Shown here: in pieces, positions 28,045-52,162 of the stretch
How positions within the stretch are numbered: the first letter of the stretch is position 1
How the letters are laid out: every line of letters starts with the position of its first letter
Origin: Erpobdella octoculata
Lineage: Eukaryota > Annelida > Clitellata > Hirudinida > Erpobdellidae
Length of the DNA: 64,000 nucleotides
Reading direction: 5' to 3'
Assembly (NCBI GenBank): GCA_963978895.1
Contig: OZ022247.1
Location: 21,736,860 to 21,800,859 of the forward strand
Notes under the pieces: generated by a model
The model's input: only the letters and a program-made list of their open reading frames with translations
What the model was told of the DNA's origin: nothing
Databases searched by the model: none
Position numbers and translations under genes: made by a program

Positions 28045-28803
28045 TGACGTATTTAGAGGGGGAAATCCTGCTATGGTCCCCTTTGCCGGTGACGCAATTT
28101 TTGCACCCGGCAGTATTTCAAAAGAGCATAATTCTTGACATTTATTGACACCTGCACCACAGAGCTGACCAAAGATTCGACAATCACGTGTCCAGCCAGT
28201 CAGGTTAGTGCATTTCTGCAAGGTTATGTCAGTAAAAGCTTTTTTAAAGATATTGAAAAGGTTAGTAGGTTGTACCATACCATGAGTTTTTGCCCGGGGA
28301 TGGATTGACCTATCAGGAAGCGAAATTGCGAAACGCTACCCGATAACCTAATAGCTGGTTGCGGTGACATCGGCTGCATGTACAGAGCTGTGACAGAATT
28401 GTTGCACATTTTCAAAACACAACCAGTCACCACCGCACATGGCGAAAAAGACTTTATTGCCTTAAAATATAAAAAAAAGTTACTTGAGGTCGACAATGTG
28501 CGATTTTTTTGCGAAAACGGGTGAAATAGTCCATGGACTCCTAGATAAGAGTCCATGAATACAATTTTTTATAACTTGTCTTCTTGTGACAATAAAGTTC
28601 TTGAAGTTTCATTTTTACTGAACATATCAGCAATTGACAGACTCTCGACGAATCTCTTGTTATAAAATAATATAAGTATTTGACTAAAAATGGGGGGCCA
28701 CTGGCCCCCTATTCCCCTGTTCCGGCGCTGATGGCCCCACCCCCTTAAACTTTTTCTGCATACGCCTAAGGCTCTCTCTCCTTAGCTTCTCTTTTTTCTT
28801 GCT

Positions 28804-28840
<37 letters not shown>

Positions 28841-29447
28841 ATCCTTCTATCTCCCTCTTTCTGTTTCTTTCTTTTTCACTCTCCTCTCTTTCTCTCTCCC
28901 ATTTCTCTGTCCCCTTCTCTTTTTCTCTCTTCCTTTAAACAATTTTGTGTGTCTAAGACTTTCTTTAGATGGAAAATATTCACCATATCAAGTTTTATGC
29001 AGATACCTTTATTAGTTCTGGAGTTATTAAACACACACACACAACACTTTGTGTTTTATTTATAAGATACTTAGAAAATAAAAACTCTTAAACTCTTAAA
29101 AACTTTATTTAAAAAAAAATTGTTTGCCAATTCAAAAAATAAAACCGCTCATATAAAAAATTGGTGCCTTCTTCGCTGTTGTCAGCGTAATAAATCAACT
29201 TTGCGAATGAACAACATTCTGCCAACACGATTTTTTTGATTGATTACATCGCTCCCGTCATGTTTGTCACGTGACACTCCACTTTACATAACCAGTATCT
29301 GGCCTAGATGTTATCCGGTAAAATTTGCTATCAAGTAAACTTTTTTTTTACAAACTTTCTCGTTTTTTGAAATTTTTTGAAATATTCCTTAAGTATCTGG
29401 AAATAGTAATACGTACTTAGTTAAATTGTTGTTTTTCTCCTGTGCAG
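27641..29447. other. Intron DNA: TA and CT microsatellites, one possible decayed transposon
   Basis: (TA)n at 27973-28042 and CT-rich tract at 28799-28930. Between them, 28044-28775 is less AT-rich. It begins ACGTATTTAGAGGGGG and ends near CGCCTAAGG with a block of GGCCCC/GGGGCC, as in decayed hAT-type elements, but ends are not convincing. Open frames on the - strand at 27955-28556 show no motif I know. Confidence 0.4.
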
Positions 29448-29506
29448 GACCATCGAGGGAGGACTGTCGGGTGATTTCGCCCTACCTAGGCAACCCGCTG
29501 ATCTGA
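29448..29506 (+). other. Possible alternative terminal exon inside the GCNT copy 4 intron
   Basis: A strong acceptor (pyrimidine tract then TGTGCAG|G at 29447) opens a GC-richer stretch. In the phase set by the GCNT first exons (one base carried over) it adds 19 residues (GPSREDCRVISPYLGNPLI) and stops at TGA 29504-29506. AATAAA follows at 29524-29529. The tail has no similarity to the GCNT C-terminus, so a product would be truncated. It could equally be part of an unknown transposon. Confidence 0.25.
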
Positions 29507-29789
29507 AGACCCACCCCAGTTGAAATAAACGTTCCCAGTCCTTTCCTTAAATTTAAAACAGACTTTAAAAAAAGTACAGTACAATTTAAACGGCATCTCT
29601 GTTATTACAGCCGTAACCTACACCAACATTAGACATCTCCTTCTTTCGTCGGAATTTGAAAAGAGAACCTCAATCGACAATCCACATCAAATTGAAATCC
29701 ATCAAACTGTAAAATTTCTTTGTGATCTACAAATCGATTGGACCTTTGAATGAAACTAATTATTTAAACAATTAATTTTAACCTTCTTC

Positions 29790-29983
29790 CAGAGATGTGG
29801 CGAGTACTTATGGTGCGAGTACGAGTACCATAGTATCGAGTACGAGTACTTAAAAAACGTACGAGTACGAGTACGAGTATCAAGTACTACATCTCTGCTA
29901 CTCAGTACTGAGTAGAAAACGAGTACGAGTATTTAAAAAACCTCGAGTACAAGTACGAGTACCAAGTACTATGTACATCTCTG
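29790..29983. mobile_element. 194-bp hAT MITE made of GTACGAGTA steps
   Basis: Ends CAGAGATGT and ACATCTCTG are perfect 9-base inverted repeats fitting the hAT end pattern. The flanking 8-mers CCTTCTTC (29782-29789) and TTTTCTTC (29984-29991) agree at 6 of 8 positions. The interior is a run of GAGTACGAGTAC-like steps, each containing the palindrome GTAC, so the element can fold on itself along its length. Confidence 0.8.
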
Positions 29984-30657
29984 TTTTCTTCGTTCTCAGC
30001 TTCCCAAGTTTGGTTTTGAGATCGTTTATTTAAGTGTTCGTGCACTTCTTGATAATAAAACAAAACACACATTAAACAAATAAACATTAAACACCCAGTC
30101 TATTGAAATGTTTACTGTAAACTGTCTAGCTCCAACTGATTGACTTGATTTTTAATCATTTCTTCAAAATTTCTTCCTACGGTTCTTCAAAATCATTGTC
30201 GCTTCCATTCATTTCATTGCGTATCATACCAATATGGATATGCGTAAAAACTAAAATTCTACTAAATAAATTTTTGCTGAAAACCATAAACGACCTTATG
30301 TAATGCATTGTAAAATTACAGCAAAGTTTTTGTCACTTTATTGGAGTTTACAAAAAGTTTTGGGTAATTTTTTAAATCCCTTACATTAACTTGCTTGCTT
30401 GAATGTTTGCAAACCTTGAAAGTGAAAATTAATAAATTAATTAATTAACTTCCCGTCATCCAATCGAAGTTTGAAATATAAGCTCGCTCCTCGTGACAAT
30501 ATATAATGGTTGTAATTTAAAAAAATTAGTTAAATATATGGATGAGACTGACGATGCTTAACTGTACTAAATTCTTCTGCTAATAATATTCGAATTAGTA
30601 TTGTGTTTATTTTGCCTTTAAAATAAAGCCTAATAAAATAAATAATTATATTTACAG

Positions 30658-30929
30658 GAAAACACGAATTAAACTTAGGTGCAAGCTTTCACGTGTCCTG
30701 GGAAGGGAATGGTCAGTGCCACGGCATGCACGTTAACAGGGTTTGCGTGTTCGGCATTGCAGACCTCCCAGCTGTAACCTCTAGCTACAAACTTTTCGTC
30801 AACAAGTTCTTCCAAAACTTCGAACCGCTAGGCCTGGAGTGTCTGGAAAACTTCCTAAGGTACAAGCGCTACTGTCAGCCAGCTCTCCAGTTAAACCATT
30901 ACAGGCGGCTACCATTCGTAAGGCAGTAA
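30658..30929 (+). CDS. GCNT-like transferase C-terminal exon (2b), used by copy 4 and perhaps copies 2-3
   Basis: Acceptor ATTTACAG|GA, phase 1, fits the donor of every first exon in the cluster. It encodes 89 residues to TAA 30927-30929: SFHVSW, the CHGMHVNRVC disulfide loop, VFGIADLP, LFVNKFF and LECLENFLRYK, ending RRLPFVRQ. Aligned to mouse C2GnT the Lys401 position is kept, but Arg378 is Asn with an Arg one residue later. With copy 4 the protein is 455 aa. It is the only terminal exon downstream of copies 2, 3 and 4. Confidence 0.88.
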
Positions 30930-31133
30930 TCGGATCAGCAAGCGAGCCATCACTGCAATAGAAATCCAAGAATTGGCCATCAAGCATACTTCTACACCCA
31001 TCCGGTCTATCACCATAGATAGGTTACTAATTACATTTAGCGCGTAAAACTTCTTCAGAATTTTTAACTTTATTTTCTACGGATCTTTTGTGAAAAAGTT
31101 GTTTTTTAATGTTACACTCATTTTGTGGAATAT

Positions 31134-31139
31134 AATAAA
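31134..31139 (+). terminator. Candidate poly(A) signal of the GCNT cluster
   Basis: AATAAA about 205 bases after the stop codon at 30929, the first such hexamer in the 3' flank and followed by a T-rich stretch. Confidence 0.55.
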
Positions 31140-32161
31140 GTTTTATTGAACCAAATTTATTACGCGATAATTTATAACACAAATGCAGGGACGTCATTTC
31201 AGCAAAACCTTAGTGGGGCAACTTGTTCTGAAGAGGGCCCACCACAACGTTTTCGAAACCCTCTTTTCTTTTTTACTCCCAACAAAACCTGATGACCCGG
31301 GGAGGGGGGGGGGACAGTCGCAGCTACTTTTAATTTTTCTTTACACCTTTCTTTAAGGGGCCTACTTCAGTCATATGAAGCCCGTCTACTTTTACAAAAG
31401 GCACGCAAAAACATCTAAAGCTTCAACTTTACCCTTCTCAGCCCATTTATGGGCACAATTTATATCTTTTGGGGGCCCAAAACTACCTCAGGGGGCACAA
31501 TCAAAAGTCAGGGGGCAATAGCATTCCCAGGTGCACGATTAGCTGATCAAATCGTCCCTACCACACTCGCCTTCATTAACTTTAAGTCTCCACCACCACC
31601 ACCACCACCACCACCACCACCACCATGACATTCACGCTAAATTGAAAACAACCGTCGTGAATTTTGATTCGCTTCTTCTTTTGCAGACCTCGCAGAAAAA
31701 CGAACGCCGAATAAATAAATAAAACAACAAATGAATGAATAAACAATTTCCTTATTTATCAGCGCCAAAGAATTTCAACGTTTTTTTCATTAAGTCGTCG
31801 CTGTTTTACAACAAAAACGCTCTATGTCCATCCACACACATACATACATACATACATACATACATACGCACACGTACAGATATTTTCACACACACAAACC
31901 CCTTAGCGTAATGACACACACACACCCATACAGACAAACATACAAACAGAAGTTATGTGAACAAAAAAAATGGAATGTCACCCAATGAGACATCCAGGAA
32001 ATAAAAAGTTTCCTCTCAAACTTCATAGCGAGCACGTCACATCGTCATTAGAAATAAGAATCAATGAGGATAGTAGTAATTTAGTAATTATTCGCAAACG
32101 GGAAGACATTGAAGAAATGACCTTCACAGAGAAGTTTCTTCAACAGACAACCATCCTGGCT

Positions 32162-32201
<40 letters not shown>

Positions 32202-35200
32202 TAATATTAATACATAGCACTACTTTTAACTGCGTGATAAATAATTACAATGATTTCAAGAGTAACTAACTAATTGGGACAACAGCAGACACAATGACTC
32301 AACAGACAGCTGGTATACATACGCATAAATTACCACAAGTTAACTCATTTTTAACATATAATAGGCTTGATAGATCGTGTTCAGTGAAGTTTACATTGTA
32401 ATGAAACAAACTACATGAGGTTTTATTAACAAAACAAAACAGAATTGCATTCTGCCAGTACGGAACTACTAAAGTGACTAGATTAAGTTTGATTAGACAT
32501 GATGAAACCTGAAAATAAGTGAAAATAGAATGGCACATTTCATTACACACGCATGTACGTAGTATTACATGTATTACACATGTATGTACGTAGTATTATG
32601 TGTTAATGTGTACGCATTACACATGTATGTACGTACTATTCTTACAGTACATACGTGACACTCATTTTGTAATTATAAAGATTTCTTAAATGCGCAAGAA
32701 AGTTAAGAAAAAATATTCAACATAAAAAAAAGTGTAAACAACAGACCAATGATAAAACAAATTTAATGCAATCACATACCCACCGACAAACACACACACA
32801 CAAACAAACATACAAACTCACTCGCAGAGCAGAAAGCAAGGCTACAAGACAACTGCAAGCACGAAAGCAAGCACAAATCTAATATGAACAGAGAGTCACG
32901 TGACATTTCTGACACACGCTCACAGAAACAGGAAGAAACAGAAAAATTTCATGAAACCAAAAATCATGAATTTTTATTTACAAAAACGTCCTTTATCTAC
33001 TCAATTTTTTTCTGATTTCTCAACGTAATCCACGAAGCTAAACAAAAAACATACATACAAACATACAAAGACACATATATACATACACACATAGATTAAT
33101 ATACACACATGTGTAAATAAACAAACAAACCAACCAACCAACACACAAATGAACAAACCTACATACATGTGTACAAATGAACCTAGAAACGACAACTTTT
33201 TGAATGATACTCACTTAAATCGCACAACAAACAGATTTCTAAATCAAGTGGATAAAAAAGGTAGAAGAATACAACGTCGACAGAGGGAATACACCAATCA
33301 GAGTACCGTCGGTCGGATGGTCGCGCGGCCACAGATATGTGATCAGTTGAAAACAAAATTTCGAATAAACAAAATAAAATAATAAATAAATAGAAAAAAA
33401 TATCGATGGAAAATTAAACGTGAACGAAAGTGTAAAAAAAATCTGAAAACGAGACTATCGAGTCGACAACGAGACACGAACGAGTGGAACATCTCCACGG
33501 AGCCTACCGCAGAAAACCTGGGATAGGAACACTCAGGATGATCCCGTTCTCATCCTGTCTCGCCGTACATGTGACAAGAACAAATTAAAATGAACGATCA
33601 AATGGCAATTGAATCCTATGATGATATACATATACAGTAAAAATCCTCTAGAGCAGACCCCCCCGGAACGGAATTTTTTAAATCTGTATCTTGCCTATAG
33701 CAACTTGTCTCCGAGGAACGGACAGACACGAGAAGCAGACACTTTTGCTCTTTTACAGTACATATATATATATGCATGTATATAAGCTTTGGTGAACTAA
33801 TTTGAAAATACATACAAATGAGGTTAAAACAAAAACCATTTATTTATAATTATTCATATATATATATAAATATAAATCACTGTTTAACAACTTTATTGTT
33901 TTTATGAGGTGACAGTAAAAAGGTTTGAATATGGCCAGATAAAAAATTTAATTAAACTTTTAAAGAAGAACAGCACAAGTCGAACAGAAAGAGTTAAATA
34001 ATAAATGAAATAAAATAATATTAAATAAAATACAAATAATTAAGATAAAATATTACTCAATGAAGCATAATTAAACCAAATGAATCACGATCCGGATAGC
34101 CGCAGACACCAACACCAACATCATTATCGTCGCCACCAAAACCTTTCGAACCAACTCAGTCTTCATCATCGCTCGCTAAAAAGAAATGTTGAATGAAAAT
34201 GTTGAATTCTATGATTTAAAGAAGAGATTTGCTTACATCTCAAACAGCAGCTAAAAAGAAGCTTAACAACACAAACCGTATTCATCCAGTTTATTATCAT
34301 CATCATCCTTATTATTATTCATCTCATTATCATAATAAATGCTGGAAACTATACAACACAAATGCCTATGGAGAATCATCAATCAACCCCCAGCTTAGAA
34401 TTAGAGACTGAAAGATTATATTTGCCTATGCAAATGAGATTATAGAGTAATAGCACTGAATACTGACCACGGGCCAGAAAAAAAAGTACATTTATGTCCG
34501 ACCGTTTTAATTCTAAATATATATCGAACGCAGCTCGTACGCGCACAAAGCGTATGCCACGGCTTACATCTTCGATCACAATTTTCCGGAGACCGCAGTT
34601 GTTGTACGCAGCAAGATGGAGAGAACGGTGAACTGAGACCAAACTAGTGCAGCCTCTGCCCGGGTTTTCCCGGGTTCGTCAAAAACGGGTCGACCCGACA
34701 AAGAGCGAGCGATGACATAGCGATCGTAGCAGCAAGTAGTTGAATGAGTGGAAAATGGAAACAAAGATATGAAAGCAATTCAAAGCAAAACACAAATAAA
34801 CATAGCTCTTCTTCATCATCATCATCATCGCCATCTTCCTTTTCATCCTCTTTTTCTATAAGGTTTCTTCACCTTGTTGAAAACTTCCCTCACAGAAGAA
34901 TTTCAACTGTTTTGCATCTGCTGTTGCTGGTGGTGGCTGTAAATTCGAGAAAATGATAATCTCCCATCAAAATTTTATAAGTTTTTGTTAATATATTCAC
35001 ATAATTTAGAAGGAATGTGCTTGAAAATGGCCTGACATGAAATAAAAATGACATGACACGACATAAAATGACAAAGCGGAAATGAAAACTTTTTTTTTAA
35101 TTTTAAGGTGTGAGCTAACAATATTCATACATATTTATACATATTCATACATATTCATACATATTCGTACATATTCGTACATATTCATACATATTCGTCG

Positions 35201-35358
35201 TACATATTCATACATATTCATACATATTCATACATATTGCATTCCTTTATACTCATCTACACAGTTATAAGTCCACCTACCTAATCCCCTACCATATAAT
35301 CCCACCTACCGACCCATCCACCATATCATCCCACCTATCCACCCATCGAGCACGCGTA
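31140..35358. other. Region between the GCNT cluster and the kinesin light chain, no gene recognised
   Basis: Contains a one-ended hAT-like sequence (CAGGGACGTCATTTC near 31187), a (CCA)n tract at 31591-31625, (TACA)n near 31843-31866, (AAT)n at 32164-32200, and CATACA/CACACA-rich DNA to 33140. A palindrome-rich patch of ACATGTATGTACGTAGTATTA steps lies at 32550-32640. (TACATATTCA)n lies at 35125-35240. The 3' UTR of the kinesin light chain gene must lie in the right part; its end is not placed, with ATTAAA near 35095 and AATAAA near 34290 (both read on the - strand) as candidates. Confidence 0.5.
33640..33765. mobile_element. Short interspersed repeat, likely Tc1/mariner-type MITE (copy a)
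   Basis: Bounded by TACAGTAAAA and TTTTACAGTA within TA-rich flanks. The core GGAACGG...AAATCTGTATCT...CTTGT.TCCGAGGAAC reappears in reverse orientation at 37765-37890 inside the kinesin light chain gene. It has no coding capacity. Confidence 0.6.
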
Positions 35359-46951
<11,593 letters not shown>

Positions 46952-46976
46952 TTTTCCTATCTCTTCGATCCGTTTT

Positions 46977-48504
46977 CTACAGGGTTGAAAAAAATAGACG
47001 TTTTAATTATTGCGTAAATTAAATCTTAAAATTTTAAATTAAAACATTTAATAATAATAATTTATTCAGCGTAAATTAAATCTTAAAATTTTAAATTAAA
47101 AAAAAACATTTAATAATAATAATTTATTCAGTCATCATTTTATCATCTCTATCAGAAAAAATACAAAGAGATATAAAAAAAAGAATGGAAATTATAGAAT
47201 AATAAAATGAGAAATTTGAAGGAAAAAGAATAAATATCATGTTAAGCTGGTTTGTAATATTTAAATTTATTGTATTATGACATTGCTAAAGAATATAAAC
47301 AAAAATAAACTTAAAAAAAACAAAATAAATAATTATTTATATAACTAAAACTGTAATAAAATAGAAGAAAGATACTGAGCAAAGAGAGGGGGGAAAGAGA
47401 GAAGGCTTACTAAAAAATGGAATACAAATCTACAAATCATCATCACCATCATCATCATCATCATCATCGTCATCATCATCGTTATTATCATCACCATCAT
47501 CATCATTATAATCATCATGATCATCGTTATCCTAACCATCATCGTTATCATCACCATCATCATCATTATCATCATCAACTTACAGTTGGTATTCTTTCAT
47601 AATATTTGAAGCCATCGATTAGTATTCAAATGAGAAAAATACAACTCGGTTGCTCATAACAGGAATGATTGATCGTATTGATCCTATTGAGTTTCTAAAT
47701 ATTTCCAGATCAGTTAGTCATCTATTTAGTCAAGAATTCAGGAAAACAAACATAAAAACACATTAATCAGATCCAATGTGTAAATAAACTCTTAAGGACG
47801 CGCACAGTGCACACAGACAGATGTGGAGAGTGTACTACTTACACTGAAGCAAAAGCAAACTAATGTACAGACGATGTGGTGGAAATGTACAGGCGATGTG
47901 GTAGAAATGTTTAGGCGATGTGGAACGCGAGTGTACAGATGTACATGCGATGCGGTACAGATGTACAGGCTATGCGGTACAGATGTGCAGACGATGTAGT
48001 AGTACAGATGTACGGAGTTAATAACGCAATACAGCGTAGAACCAGGCTCGTGCTATTAATTTATTTGTTTCCTTTGTTTTAAACAGCAGCTCAAGCAGAT
48101 GGTGTAGAGTAGTGTAGAGTCTCAATAAAAATTGTTTCTTTACTCAAGGAATAAATACAGCCGGTCAGAATTTATACTCCTGACGTGCACATCGCCTCCC
48201 AAAGGCAGTAAAAAATCGGGAAAAAAATCTAACAATATCTTCTATATCGATGTTGTTAATTGTGTTTTATAGTACTTATTAATATAACATATCCAATTAA
48301 TTATAAACGATATCGACTGTTCTTTATGAAGTTCGCCGAGCGATCTGAGTTATTATTATTATTCAAGTCTTCCAAAAGCAGAGAGCAATAAGGTCCGTGC
48401 AATTTCATCAACAACAGGAAAAAGAAGAGGGAAGAGACCTTTTTAACATATTCCAAAGCACTGGAGCTATGACACAGTCAGCAACACATCCGCTAATAAA
48501 AGCG

Positions 48505-48536
<32 letters not shown>

Positions 48537-51500
48537 CATGTATGTATGTGTGTACATATATGTGTGTCTGCGCGTACGTGCGTGTGGCGTATGATTCACT
48601 AGCTGTCATCAAGTGGAGCTGTATCAACATTCAAACATGGAAGAACTGCACAGCTTCGTTCAAAGATGACGTTTTCGTTTTCTGATTGCTATTTTTATTA
48701 TTTTTATTATTACTTTTATTTTGTCCTAGAAATTAATATCATCACGTGATATACCGCGCAAAAACGCCTTCCAGTACATAAAAATGATGACTTTATCCAT
48801 CATACAAGAGAGACTGGGATAGCAGCTTATATGAGATAAGAAAATGTCTGGGTTTCTAGAGGGCTGCACAAACTAGGCAGTATTTTAGTAGAATCATCAT
48901 AACTTTATTATTATTACTAGTATGATTCTTATTATTACTAGTGTTATGATCATAATTGTTCTTATTATTATTATGTAATAAGTGATTCACGAGAAACGAT
49001 TATTATTATAATACAAATTGTCTGGTGACTAACAAACAGCTGACACTTCCAGAGAACTATTTTCCTTTAAAAAAATAGACCTACAAGTGGATAGAGAGAA
49101 AGAAAAAATTTAAAAAAAAAGAGCAAACAGGAAAGCGTGAATGAAGCAGTTGTGGTGATGATAATGATTGATATGAATATCATTATAATCAGCATCGCTT
49201 TTTAAACCTAAATCGTTAGTGCTATTATGATAATGTCCAACTCATTGATCTGCATGGGAGACTACTAGAGCCGAATCCATCAGCAGCACAAGAGTGCAGC
49301 AGCAGAAATGCATTGAATGCAAGCACGTGGTGAAGGCGCGCCATCCACATGTGTGTGTATTTATGTGCGTGCGCGCCATCTGTGTGTGCATGTGTGAATG
49401 TGATGTCTGTGTGTTTCATTGGATGTGTTTGTTTGTTTGTGCACATATATGTTTGTGAATCTGAATGCGTGGTCTTAAAGTTAATATTATTTGTACTACA
49501 GTGTACCAAAACTACTACACTGTGAAAAAATAGCCAAAATAAGATTATTATTTCTCTGACACAATATGTTCAACAGTTGCTACTAAAAATTATAAATTAC
49601 CTGAAAAAACAAATTTGAAAAAAAACATTTAAATTATGCTAAATTTTTTCAGGATAAAAACAACAAACATAAACAAAGATCTTTGAGTTTTCATCTTTAA
49701 ATGTTAATTGTTGGTTACCCTATACTCTATAATAATCAAACTCAGACATGTGCAACCAGTAAACTGAACTGAATGGATTGGAAATTATCAAGTATTTGAA
49801 CATAATCTTTCTTTTTATTTTTGTCCTTATTTGCTTTTCTCTTCTTTTTTCATGGTTTTACAATTTAATTCAATGTCTGTCTCACTCATCTTAGAATTTG
49901 TCAAGCCCACCTTCAAGTCTAGTAAACTAGTAAAAAAACTAAATTGACTTATAGACTTATAGATGTGAACAGATTAAACAAAAATTTTGAAATGCAAGAC
50001 TAGAAGAAACATCCAACAGATATTGACCACAAAGACACACACTTCTTAAATGATACTTATAGCTCATACATAACAAAAATTTCTGAATATTCTTAAAATT
50101 TCATATTGACAACTTCTTTCCAATAAATTATATCAACTAACTTCAACCAGGTAGAAAATGCTGGAGACGTTTTCCTGTCCAATTCACTGGCCATAGACGA
50201 CAATTAGGAAACTTTGCGAATCAGCTGTTGTCAATTTTTAAACGTTTTAAAACGTTATAAACTTTTCTAAATTAACTCAATCAAAGAAAAACCTCAAATA
50301 AATATCTTGGTACAAAAAAATACAAACGTCTGATAAAGGATTTGAACTCACCGGATATTGTGTCTGTCGTCGATAAAAAACACAGGCAAATCTGTTGCTT
50401 AAATTATATTTGCTATGGGCGTCAGGCGTGGCTAATTCTCCGGACAAACAAATATAACTTTCGTCGTGACTGTAAAAAACTAATCAATTACAGCTCAAAA
50501 GTTCATTTTCTTTTATTTTTCTTTATTTACCAAAAAAAAATACAGCGCACTCCAGCTGTAGAAACACTCCAATCACTAGGTGACATTGAGCAAAGACTAT
50601 AAATACCGGTTTGACAATATTGATCGTTTTTAGCATTTATAAAAACATGAAAATTTACAGAAATAATTTATTTTAATAAAAACAAAATTTTGTTTTATTT
50701 CAAACTTAATAATCATCTCAAAGTTTTCAATCGCACCTAAAGCGCTAAATTCACCTCAATTCTGATTAGCGGGCTAAGCGACATTCTCCAACTGCATGAG
50801 GTTGCTTGCACCCACAGATAAATTTAAAATTTAACTTATTAAGTAAGCTGAAATTCAAGTGCAATTTTATACAAATATATACTGGAGGAATATTTTGCAT
50901 AATTAGAGCAGAAATAACAAATTATTTGAAATTTAGGCTTCCTCTTTTTGAATTAAATTTGTCTTTTACTCAAGGAATCTCATCGTATCGGTCTTAATCT
51001 CGTTTCTGCTATCCTTTTGTTGTTTCTAGATGATCCTACACTGCAACTTTCAGTGTCTTAACAGATCTCCAACCTCCAACTTCTAATTTGTCTTTTAATT
51101 TTTTCAGTAAGCATTTTTCTGTTAACGTTTTTTATTCTAGTTCTTTTCTATAACTTATAATCGAATAATAATGCTTAATATTTAAAAAAATCATCTCGAA
51201 TCCCTATCTCAAATGATATTCATTTTGTATGCAAAAAATTTTCTGTATTAATAAATTATATTTTTGTAACTCCAAAAGATAAAATCCTCTTCTGCGCCTA
51301 AAAAAACAACGTTCAACTAAGAAAACAATATTCAATCATTTCCGTAGCGATTTTAATATTCATTTTGTATAACAAGTTGAAAAAACGACTTTTAGTAGTG
51401 ATTTGTGTAATTCAAAATTGTTCAATAGATGGCACATCATACAAAGAACCCTTCTCAAAAAATATAATAAAAAACTTATTACAATTTCGAGTAAAATATT

Positions 51501-52114
51501 ACTATAAACAATGGAAAAACTATTATTGCATTAAGAAATTGTTTTGCATAATGTAAAAATACAAAAGCTTGTTTTTAAAAAACTTTATTTTTTGTTGGAC
51601 TTGTTGTGAAAATATGTTATTGTATTGTACAGAATTTTAAGAAATGTTCATGTCAAAATCTTCAAGAATCAAAATTTAGCCAAGGTCCGCTCAGTAACAA
51701 GACATGGTTTTTTTTTTTAGAAAAATATTTTCGAATGGACAGAAACACACCTAAATTAAAAAAATTAATTTAAAAAATTATAAAAAAGCAATGTTTTGAA
51801 TAGACTTCTATTGAAACACATCCACCTCACAGGTATAAGTATCATTGGAGCAAGTAATTTATTCTTCTGAAAATCTTTCTTTTATTTATTTTAAAGTGAC
51901 AAAATTACATTCTAAAAAGCTCTAAAAAAAGCAACAAGCTATACAGTTGCACCTGGTCCTCATGCTCTGGGGTCAATGAAATGTGCTGTAAACATTATAA
52001 CATTAAGAAAAACACACTTTAGCCATTTTTGGCAGCTAAATTGACATAAAATAATTCACCTTAATAAAGAAATTTTTTTTAAAAGGTAAAGAATTTCTTC
52101 AAAACAGTTCTTTT
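46977..52114. other. Between KLC and the Rpp25-like gene; holds unplaced KLC 5' UTR
   Basis: No coding exon is supported. (CAT)n-type repeats at 47418-47577, a degenerate 'GTACAGGCGATGTGG' tandem at 47870-48010, (TA)n/(TG)n at 48506-48570, and AT-rich DNA elsewhere. On the - strand, donor-like GTAAGT at about 47587 and GTGAGT at about 50352 are possible ends of a non-coding KLC exon, but neither can be proved. Confidence 0.45.
51881..51890 (-). terminator. Candidate poly(A) signal of the Rpp25-like gene
   Basis: Two overlapping AATAAA on the - strand about 225 bases after the stop codon. Confidence 0.45.
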
Positions 52115-52162
52115 CTATTTGCTTCCAACTTTAGGCCTTTTTTGATTGTTGTTGCCGTTCTC
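52115..52162 (-). CDS. RPP25: Rpp25-like exon 7 (residues 158-172)
   Basis: Acceptor TTATAG|GAGAAC, 15 codons ending KRPKVGSK, stop TAG at 52117-52115. Confidence 0.78.
   Translation of the reverse strand, partial: ENGNNNQKRPKVGSK

Noticed and set aside
31186..31530. hAT element beginning CAGGGACGTCATTTC
   Set aside because: No matching right end or 8-base duplication could be found, so only a single end is noted.
49225..49440. A signal-peptide-like start MARLHHVLAFNAFLLLHSC on the - strand
   Set aside because: No downstream coding, no splice donor of quality, upstream part of the frame is CA-repeat translation; likely chance.
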